From positions 8,656,823 to 8,720,822 of the forward strand of contig NC_085138.1 of the NCBI RefSeq assembly GCF_035046485.1: DNA of 64,000 nt, written 5' to 3'. The first letter of the stretch is position 1. Each line of letters starts with the position of its first letter. This DNA is from Aedes albopictus (lineage: Eukaryota > Arthropoda > Insecta > Diptera > Culicidae). The position numbers and the translations under genes are program-made. The notes under the pieces are model-generated. The model ran no database searches and had not been told where the DNA came from. It saw only the letters and a list, made by a program, of their open reading frames with translations. Shown here in pieces: positions 56,778 to 64,000 of the stretch.

Positions 56778-56861
56778 AAATTCACGATAACTTTTGATTT
56801 CATAGTTGAAATGTTCTCAAATTTCCACTAAGAATACCAACAATTTCGAATGTTGAATCCC

Positions 56862-57751
56862 AATTCATGAGAGACAGGTTGATGGCCACGATTGAATATT
56901 AATAATTCAAAGAGAATTTCATTGAACATCGCCCTATAATTTCAAATCGCCCAAACTATCAATTCCCTCGATGAAAGACTTCCAAAATTTCACAGATGAT
57001 ACCGGGATACTATATATTTCGAATAGTGGGTACCGCTTAGATGGGTATTTTATTTTGTTAATAACGGTTTTAGACACACCGTGCAAAGTTATAGCATAAC
57101 ATTTGTAGGGGTGTCCATTATGCTCCGATGGGTGTCTATTTCGCCTCGTACCTTTACAGCCAATCCGATAAGAAAGAAATTTTACCTTCTGTAAATTATT
57201 GGAACTGTTGTGCATGGGTTAAAGTTGCAACAATACTGTTAATATTTATGTTAAGTTTTTCGATGTTTTACATGTCTGACGTACACATTTGCTTAGGCTA
57301 TAGAAAAGCGAGTTGACAACAGACTGGCGGGTCGCGAGAGTCAAGGTAGGGCTTAGGGTGTTCATAATGCCCCTAACCCACTACTCATGATTAATGTTGG
57401 GATTTGCGAAGTATTGTATTGATATTTTTCATTAATTGAATGTGTGAACCTTCAAAATAATTCCTTTTGGCTTAATTTAATTAATTGTACCTTAATTAAT
57501 ATTAATAATACCTTAATGGTACCTTATTAAACTTCAAATATGTGATAAAATAAGACGGTGATCAATCAAGCCACTAGGAATAGTGCGATTAGCGTCGACT
57601 ATTTTACATCAAGCATGATGTTTGAACTCGTCTCGTTGCATTTGTTTTGATGTATTTTACATCGTTTTCAGGAAATTAGTAGTTTCAATAGCTATTGTTT
57701 TTAATATGTTAAACATCATGGCCATATATTTTTCCTTTCATCGTTCTACTA
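56862..57751. other. Unassigned spacer
   Basis: About 900 AT-rich bases. Frames of 62-93 codons on both strands cannot be assigned. Confidence 0.4.
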
Positions 57752-57831
57752 AGCTGCCGCCACTCGCATAACAGTCCCATCTTTGCTGGGTTTCCTATTC
57801 ATATGGGACTGTTTTGCGAGTGGGGGCAGTA
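57752..57831. mobile_element. Short palindrome, possible mini-MITE
   Basis: GCCACTCGCATAACAGTCCC and its complement (two mismatches) face each other over about 18 bases. TAA-like words at the outer edges. Confidence 0.55.
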
Positions 57832-58029
57832 AGGAAAAAAGAAAAAATATAATTGCTCGATTGCGCCTGAGACAGTCCATCCGTGAACATTCATAATTGT
57901 TGAGTCGCGATAAAAAAATGTTTTTAGATTACTCCAAGATATCAGCTCAAAGGTTTCTCGAACAGTGTGTCATTAAGATATTTGTTTAGAAATTTGATTG
58001 CAAATTTTTCTAGGCTTCGTTCCGACATG

Positions 58030-58430
58030 CCTTTTATGGTTTCTCTCAACATTCACTCGATGATTCTTCCTTGAATTCTTTCCCAGATTCTTTCTTAGAT
58101 TCCTACAGCAATTTATACCTACTTGAATTTTTTTCTCACAGAATTCCTCTCGCGATTTCTATCTTAAATTTATCATTTTCCTGGAGGATCGCTGGAGTTT
58201 TTTTTGTTGTTCTATCAAGTTGTCACAAGTTTCCACAAAGTGGTACCATAAACAGTTCCTTTCGAAACTTTGTCGGTGTTATTTCGGGATCTCTGAGAGT
58301 TGTTCCCAATATTTGATCGAGAGGTTATTTCGATAAACTTTCAGAGTTTCTCGCTGGATTTCTTCCGGAGATCCTTCCGAAATTTATCCAAAGCTCCTTC
58401 AGGAATTTCTTCAAGTGGTTTTCTGGGATA
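58030..58430 (+). repeat. Degenerate 12-nt repeat block 9
   Basis: Diverged units such as GATTCTTCCTTGAATTC and TTTCTTCCGGAGATCC. An AT-rich patch interrupts it at about 58180-58260. Confidence 0.6.
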
Positions 58431-58929
58431 ACTTTCCATTTTTTTTTCTCCGTTCGGGACATAACCACTGCGACCAATATTTGAGCTATTGTGGTATACC
58501 CCGTGTCCTTTGTATAGTGCATGTCGTATTACTTTATCACCATTGAGAAGTCAAAAGTATTCGGTTTTATTACAGTAGTCATTTTTTGAACTTAATCGCA
58601 GGAAAGCATTCTGATTGATAGGCTCCGCTTTGAATACGCTCTTTTATCAGTCAAAATCAGATCCCTTAACGATAAAGTCAAGAAATGATACCGATGTTGA
58701 CCATGTTTCGGAGCTGTAGTCCCTACCGCCTCAAATCAGTGAGCACCGAATAAAAGATTAGGATTACTAATCCATTTTTTCCTTGTTTCAAGATCCATCT
58801 CGGCCAGAACCAAACCGAGATCTATCACTTTTACCAAGGTATAAAAGGAAAATAAGGACCAAAGATTTTCCTTTAATTACTAAAATAGACTGTTCCATAG
58901 TTGGAATCACTTAATAGGACTAGGGTTCG
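58431..58929. other. Unassigned spacer
   Basis: About 500 bases with no recognised feature. A short palindrome, GGATTACTAATCC, lies near 58762. Confidence 0.4.
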
Positions 58930-59140
58930 GTTTGATTGATCTTTCGCCGCAACGCAATCCAAAAAAGGTGATCTACCCACGCTACGGGCTCCTTAAAGAT
59001 CGAGCATGTTTTAAACCCCCTCAATTATTCATCCATCAACACGGGTCGCCTGACACCTTGGATTGCCTTGGGTTACCTGTTTGGTGTACTTCTACCCCCG
59101 GAACAGGTGGTCCGTAGTGCTTTTCTAAGCCGGCTGCTAT
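58930..59140 (-). mobile_element. 5'-leader fragment of the LOA/R1-type LINE
   Basis: The complement of this stretch aligns with 22610-22790: both have ACTACGGACCACCTGTTCCG, a GGTA(A/G)A.. segment, CACCAACAGGT-like words, a G-run followed by TTTAAAA/TCTAATA, and GGAGCC(C/T)GT. Only the leader is present, with no coding part. Confidence 0.55.
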
Positions 59141-59149
59141 ACGGGCAAC

Positions 59150-59303
59150 TTTCCAATAGTTTCTTTCGAGATTCTTGCAGAAGTTCTACTGGAGGATTCT
59201 ACGAGAGGTTTCCGAAATTTCTATTGGATGTCGTCGCGGGATTTCGCTCGTAGTTTCCTTGGGATTACTTTTAGAGGTTTTCAGAGGTTCTCCTTGAATT
59301 TCC
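59150..59303 (+). repeat. Short degenerate repeat remnant
   Basis: Units such as GATTCTTGCAGAAGTTC and GGTTTCCGAAATTTC, loosely related to the 12-nt family. Confidence 0.4.
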
Positions 59304-59558
59304 TTAAGGCCGCACGGGATGACGTGTAATTTTTCCTATCTTCCCTCTCTTTCTAACAATTTGCCTCGCGATTTTGAAGAAGCAAATATCAATTTCCACT
59401 GCACTGACGTAGCTGAAACTTTAGTCGATTGTGCACCACAAGTGAGCAAAGGAACGATCAAATTTCTAGTCAATAATATGAAGTAGAAGTTGAGATTTGC
59501 ATCTTACTAGCAACAGAGCAATGGCGGACGATTCAACCACCGTCCCGTCCGGCCTTAA
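59304..59558. mobile_element. TTAA-flanked 255-bp MITE, copy 2
   Basis: Same length and sequence family as 43844-44098, in inverted orientation. TTAA at 59304-59307 and 59555-59558. Only scattered differences are visible, so both copies are fairly young. Confidence 0.88.
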
Positions 59559-59859
59559 AGTTGAAGGGAGAACTGACGGGGAGAAAACTGCTTTCAAAAT
59601 TTCAACGATGACGACAATAGAGGAAATCACGTTCAAATGTATGCGTGCCTTTTTTGTAGATGTAGTTGTGAAACTGCGAGGAAAATATTTGCACTCTTGC
59701 CCCGGACGTTAGTTCTATCATTATTTACCCGTTTTACCCAATTCGACTGGGTAATATTTGCATATGTAATCTGAATAGCCCTTCAATCGGCGTGCACTTT
59801 TGTGTGAGGAAAAATTTGCGCTAGTGTTCGTGTGTTGAAATGTCACTTATCTCTATATC
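59559..59859. other. Unassigned spacer
   Basis: About 300 bases with no recognised feature. Confidence 0.4.
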
Positions 59860-60725
59860 AATGAAGAATTCTTCAACCTCAATATTTCCATCCGGGGTTT
59901 TCTATTTTTCCGGGTGGAACTTTTTTCTGAGATGTCTCAGTTTTTTTTTCGCAAGATTTATTCCGAATCCCTCACGAGATTTTTCCAATAGTGTCTCGCA
60001 AGATTTCACCCGGATTCCTTCCGATATTTCTCCAGAGATTTCTAACAGAGAATTTCGTAAGTTATCCCAGAAGACATGAAAAAAAACTCCTGGAAAAATC
60101 CCTGCAAGAACTCCGAGAGCAACTATTGCAAAGATCCCAGAAGGAGCACTCAGAATCTCTGAACAATTTCCGATTCCGGGAATAATAATTCCGAGAAAAT
60201 CTGAAATAAAAAAGCTCAGGATGACCACCACAACAAATCGTGTAGACAACTACGAGGAAACACCAAGAAAAAGTCCAGAAAAACTATGAGAGACATCCCA
60301 GGACTAACACCAGAAGCAATTTTCTGAGAGAACCGGTACAATCTTCTAGAGAAATCTTGAGTGGAACCATAAAAAGAAATCCCGCGAGGACGTTTAGTAA
60401 ATATCCCGGCTGAAACTCATGTGGAGCTCCCTGAAAAAACTCGACAAGAAAGCTCGGTAATTTCTTGAAGAAATTACGGAAGAAACTTCAGAAGAAATCC
60501 CGGGAAGAACTACCGCATACAATTCGTGAAAACTTTTCTTGAAGAAGTCCCAAGAGGAATACCGGAAGGAATCACGGATAGTTTTCAAGAGAAATCCCGA
60601 GAGAAACTCTGGGAGAAATTCCGCAACGACGTCTGAGAGATATTCTTAGAGAAATTCTTGTGGATATCTCGGAATAAATCCGGTGAAGAAAATCTACGGA
60701 AATGTCTTTGTGAAAACCGCAAGAA
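59860..60725. repeat. Degenerate 12-nt repeat block 10, orientation switch at ~60060
   Basis: Up to about 60060 units run as GGATTCCTTCCGATATTTC. Beyond it the complement takes over (AAATCCCGAGAGAAACTC, AAGAAATCCCGGGAAGAAC). The head-to-head structure resembles block 2. Confidence 0.75.
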
Positions 60726-60739
60726 ATTGCATAAATTTG

Positions 60740-61036
60740 TGTAACAACAAGATACCTAGATGTTTTCAGCCTCGTAGGAAAAGAATCGCGGTACGAGCCG
60801 TACTGTACGACTGATACTGATTAATTGTCGTCAGTAGCAGTAGGCGTGCAGTATTTGAATTTAAATATGTAACCCACAGCAACGCCTAAACCCATCACAG
60901 TAGGCGTAGTATAGATTTTGAATAAAATTTTCATTCCTAGTTTAACCGTTAACCGAAGTGTAGTTTTCTTTCTACGGCTCTTCCTAAAAGGTTATGGGCC
61001 AGGTGAAAAAGTAGGAAAAATCAAAGAAAAGTGAAA
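60740..61036 (+). other. Copia 5' LTR/leader region (borders not fixed) with primer-binding site
   Basis: GGTTATGGGCC at 60990-61000 matches the start of the copia primer-binding site, which in Drosophila copia pairs with an internal fragment of initiator tRNA-Met. The LTR should end just before it. An AATAAA at about 60920 fits an LTR polyadenylation signal. The other LTR is outside the window, so the left border (perhaps near 60740) is a guess. Confidence 0.5.
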
Positions 61037-64000
61037 ATGGCATCGCCGGAAAATGCCGCAGGAGTCCGCGGAATCGGTGACCCACAAGGAAACCCGAACG
61101 CAGTTCAAATTTCGTCAACGCTACCGTGCATCGAACGTTTGGCCGGCCGGGAAAACTGGACCACGTGGAAATTCGCGGTGGAGACATTTTTGGAACTCGA
61201 GGACCTTTGGGAAGCAGTGAAGCCGATAGCCAACCCTGACGGAACATTCCCGGCGGTGGACGCACGTAAGGATAGGAAGGCGCGTGCTAAAATAATCCTT
61301 CTACTCGACCCCGTCAATTACGTACACGTGAAGGACGCAAAAACGGCCCGCGAGGTATGGGCGAAGCTTGAGGCGGCATTCGAAGACACCGGCCTGACCC
61401 GGCGTGTAGGACTCCTCAGGAAGCTCATCACCACCACGTTAGCCGCGTGTGACTCCATCGACACGTACGTAACACAAATCGTTTCAACTGCCCACCAGCT
61501 CCGGGGTGTTGGATTCGACATATCGGAAGAATGGGTTGGAACGTTGCTGCTAGCCGGACTGCCGGAGGAGTACAGACCGATGATTATGGCCCTGGAAAGC
61601 TCTGGAACGGCGATCACCGGCGACAGCATAAAAACCAAATTACTCCAGGAAGTGCAGACGACGAGGGACGAGACAGCGTTTGTTGGCAAAAAGGGCCCGC
61701 CGGCGAGAAAACCGCAAAGCGCACACGAGAAGTCAGCCGAGCAGCCGAGGGGACCCAGGTGCAAACGTTGCAAGAAGTTTGGACACATCGCCCGAGACTG
61801 TCAAGCGAACCGAGGGTCAGCTTTCAGTGCAGTTTTGTCGACGAACCACGGCGCAGATTCCACAGCGTGGTATTTCGATTCAGGAGCGTCGGACCATTTC
61901 ACCAACGATAAAAGCCTTCTGGTGAACGCCAGGGCAGCAAGCGGCACAGTTGTGGCAGCGGATAATGTTGCTATGACCATCGTAGCCACCGGTTTAGCGA
62001 AACTGGATGCAAATTGCTCTCCCGAAAGCCCACCGATAGAAGTGAATGATGTGAAATTCATCCCGTCGATGTCGAATAACCTCCTCTCGGTAAGTCAAAT
62101 CGTTCGCCGCGGCCACGTGGTGCAATTTTCTGCAAGCGGTGTGAAGGTGATCGATCCGTCAGGCGTCGTCATAGCAACGGGTTGCCACGATGTGGAGAAA
62201 GGCCTGTTTCGATTTGATGAGAAAAAGTCGTCGTCGTCGTCGCTGGCATGCACACCAAGTGATATGGCAGTGTGGCACAGAAGAATGGGACATCTGAACA
62301 TCGGCGGACTAAAGCAGCTGAAGGATGGACTGGCTTCTGGCATCGAGTTCAGCGAGGCAAAATGCGAAAATTGCGTCATCTGTGCGATGGGAAAACAGTC
62401 TCGTCTACCGTTTCCGAAGAAGGGACATCGAGCCAGCGAAGTGTTGGAGTTAGTACATTCCGACATCTGTGGACCCATGGAGGAGTCGTCGTTGGGCGGT
62501 AGTCGGTACTACATATCCTTTACCGACGATAAGACGAGGCGTATTTCCGTTTATTTCTTGGAGAGGAAATCCGAGACGGAAGTTCTGCAAGCATTCGACC
62601 ATTTCCGCACTCAAGCTGAGCGTCAAACCGGACGCAAACTGAAGATTCTTCGAACGGACAATGGTAAGGAATACATTAATAAGTCTTTCCAGAAACGCTT
62701 GAAGGAACTGGGCATCCGGCACCAGACGTCGACGGAGTACACCCCGCAACAAAACGGTTTAGCGGAACGCGTGAACCGGACAATTGTCGAGAGGGCTCGA
62801 TGTTTGCTGTTTGAGGCAAATCTACCCAAGGCATTCTGGGCCGAAGCGGTGGCAGCTGCCACATACTTGGTGAACCGTTCTCCGACCAGGGGGCACAAGC
62901 AAACGCCGGAAGAAGCTTGGAGTGGCCGCAAGCCGGATCTGGCGCACATCCGTGTGTTCGGTGCCAAGGTCATGGCACACATCCCGAAGCAAAAACGGCG
63001 CAAATGGGACGCCAAATCGAAGGAATCCGTTCTCGTAGGATTCGACGAAGACACGAAGGCATACCGCCTGTACGATCCTGTGTCCAGGAAGGTCTTCAAA
63101 TGTCGTGACGTCGTCTTCATCAGTGAGCCGTCTCATGTGCCGTCACCAAGTCCGGCATCTGCTCCACTTAGGAAGCCTACACCAGTCCGTACGTTTGTGA
63201 AGCTTGACTTTGAAGAACCACCAGGTGAAGTCGTCGTCGTTCAGTCGCCCGAACCAGATGAGCGACCCGATCCGGAAGAGGTTCAGTCCGAAGATGACCA
63301 GTCGGACGAGTCCGATGCTTCAAACTACTTTTCGCAAGCAGACACCAGCGAAGGCGATCTTTCGGATGAGGCATCCGGTGACGTGACAATCATTGCGCTC
63401 CCCCCGCAAAAATCTTCATATCCACCCGAGTCACAGGTGTTGAGGCGCAGCGGCAGGGAGCGCGTTTTCCCAGGCAAGTATCATGACTTTTATCTTCCGA
63501 ACAAAGGCCTGCCCTCCTACCAATTTTCAGAACAGCATCAGGATCGATCAACCGCCGGTACTTCACGAGTCGCATCGGTTCCCGCTGCGAGCCAGCAGCA
63601 AACGCAACAAGGAGCGTCGACCAGCAACTGTCTCGTGAGCAAGGGCTGCGATGACCCCCGCAGTTTCACCGAAGCGTTGCGATCCGCAGACGCTGACCAC
63701 TGGAGAGCTGCAATGAAGGAAGAGTATCGTGAGTTAATGCGAAACAACACATGGGAGCTAGTTGACTTGCCACCCGGCGAGCGTGCAGTGGGCTGCAAGT
63801 GGTTGTTCAAAACCAAACAGGACGAGAAAGGAAATTTCAAACGGCATAAAGCGAGGATTGTAGCACAAGGCTTCACGCAGAAGTTTGGTGTCGATTACGA
63901 CGAAGTTTTCGCGCCCGTGGCGAAGCAAGTCACGTTTCGCGTGCTGCTGACTGTCGCTGCCCGCAACAATTGGGTCGTTAAGCATGTGGATGTCAAGACG
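61037..64000 (+). CDS. Ty1/copia gag-pol polyprotein, intact frame, cut by window end
   Basis: ATG at 61037; 988 codons without a stop to the window end. Gag with ENWTTWKFAVETFLE near residue 40. CCHC zinc knuckle CKRCKKFGHIARDC at residues 242-255. Aspartic protease WYFDSGASDH (catalytic D281). Integrase zinc finger H414-X4-H419 with C446-X2-C449. Integrase catalytic triad D476 (HSDICG), D541 (RTDNGKEY), E577 (GLAERVNR), giving a DX35E spacing. A Ser/Asp/Glu-rich linker (about 700-860). RT begins near residue 900 (CKWLFKTKQDEKGNFKRHKA, then VAQGFTQ) and ends at HVDVKT before the YVDD and RNase H. The order gag-PR-IN-RT defines Ty1/copia. Codons are GC-rich compared with the window. No lesion is visible, so the element may be young and possibly active. 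Confidence 0.95.
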   Translation, partial: MASPENAAGVRGIGDPQGNPNAVQISSTLPCIERLAGRENWTTWKFAVETFLELEDLWEAVKPIANPDGTFPAVDARKDRKARAKIILLLDPVNYVHVKDAKTAREVWAKLEAAFEDTGLTRRVGLLRKLITTTLAACDSIDTYVTQIVSTAHQLRGVGFDISEEWVGTLLLAGLPEEYRPMIMALESSGTAITGDSIKTKLLQEVQTTRDETAFVGKKGPPARKPQSAHEKSAEQPRGPRCKRCKKFGHIARDCQANRGSAFSAVLSTNHGADSTAWYFDSGASDHFTNDKSLLVNARAASGTVVAADNVAMTIVATGLAKLDANCSPESPPIEVNDVKFIPSMSNNLLSVSQIVRRGHVVQFSASGVKVIDPSGVVIATGCHDVEKGLFRFDEKKSSSSSLACTPSDMAVWHRRMGHLNIGGLKQLKDGLASGIEFSEAKCENCVICAMGKQSRLPFPKKGHRASEVLELVHSDICGPMEESSLGGSRYYISFTDDKTRRISVYFLERKSETEVLQAFDHFRTQAERQTGRKLKILRTDNGKEYINKSFQKRLKELGIRHQTSTEYTPQQNGLAERVNRTIVERARCLLFEANLPKAFWAEAVAAATYLVNRSPTRGHKQTPEEAWSGRKPDLAHIRVFGAKVMAHIPKQKRRKWDAKSKESVLVGFDEDTKAYRLYDPVSRKVFKCRDVVFISEPSHVPSPSPASAPLRKPTPVRTFVKLDFEEPPGEVVVVQSPEPDERPDPEEVQSEDDQSDESDASNYFSQADTSEGDLSDEASGDVTIIALPPQKSSYPPESQVLRRSGRERVFPGKYHDFYLPNKGLPSYQFSEQHQDRSTAGTSRVASVPAASQQQTQQGASTSNCLVSKGCDDPRSFTEALRSADADHWRAAMKEEYRELMRNNTWELVDLPPGERAVGCKWLFKTKQDEKGNFKRHKARIVAQGFTQKFGVDYDEVFAPVAKQVTFRVLLTVAARNNWVVKHVDVKT

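Larger units (their letters stand above)
54917..56861. mobile_element. Unknown transposon with ~345-bp inverted arms
   Basis: The left arm 54917-55262 and right arm 56332-56861 (the latter containing a SINE) are inverted copies: GAACATTTGAGAACATTTC, GGTTTTTACAGTATTTATGG, CCCGCTATTGTAGTCAATTA and GGGAACCCTCTCAGTAGCTT all recur in complement with mismatches. The interior has decayed minus-strand frames and a LINE 3' end. The left arm begins two bases after the neighbouring inverted-repeat element ends. The superfamily could not be assigned. Confidence 0.6.

Noticed and set aside
57100..57400. Terminal repeats GGTGTCCATTATGC and GGTGTTCATAATGC
   Set aside because: They are in direct, not inverted, orientation and short, so they do not define an element.

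Overview
The window looks like gene-poor, transposon-saturated nuclear DNA of a culicine mosquito, most likely Aedes. This is inferred from the element mix: tRNA-derived SINEs of Feilai type, RTE- and LOA/R1-type LINEs, an intact Ty1/copia element, very many TIR-only elements (MITEs), and degenerate 12-nt repeat blocks whose reading frames spell IPPG-like peptides. I found no convincing host protein-coding gene. Nearly all short open frames are chance frames or lie inside repeats.

Layout. 1-4.0 kb: degenerate 12-nt repeat blocks. 4-18 kb: mostly unassigned DNA with MITEs, two SINEs and a further 12-nt block. 18.3-20.2 kb: a TTAA-flanked element holding a TA-flanked foldback element with half-kilobase arms. 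20.3-22.6 kb: an antisense RTE-type LINE remnant. 22.6-25.0 kb: a sense LOA/R1-type LINE that has lost its 3' half. 26.9-29.3 kb: a composite MITE. 30-36.1 kb: 12-nt blocks, a SINE carrying two MITEs, and a possible solo LTR. 36.5-37.0 kb: an assembly gap of exactly 500 N. 38.7-43.0 kb: two related tandem arrays in opposite orientation (about 298-bp and 151-bp units), interrupted by a SINE and a 1.5-kb MITE. 45.1-49.5 kb: an RTE LINE broken by four insertions, with a third RTE fragment at 50.9-51.8 kb. 52.3-56.9 kb: a dense nest with a very young non-autonomous LTR retrotransposon (LTRs differ at 1 of 321 bases, 5-bp target duplication) inside an older inverted-repeat pair, next to an unknown transposon with arms of about 345 bp. 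58-60.7 kb: more 12-nt blocks and MITEs. 61.0-64.0 kb: a copia gag-pol frame of at least 988 codons without a stop, running off the window.

The parts do not work together as a pathway. They record layered insertion events, and target-site duplications and interrupted repeats allow several of these to be ordered. The most informative points are the young LTR element whose long reading frame is cleanly split by one MITE, the paired inverted satellite arrays, and the multi-level nesting at 18-20, 30-32, 45-49 and 52-57 kb.
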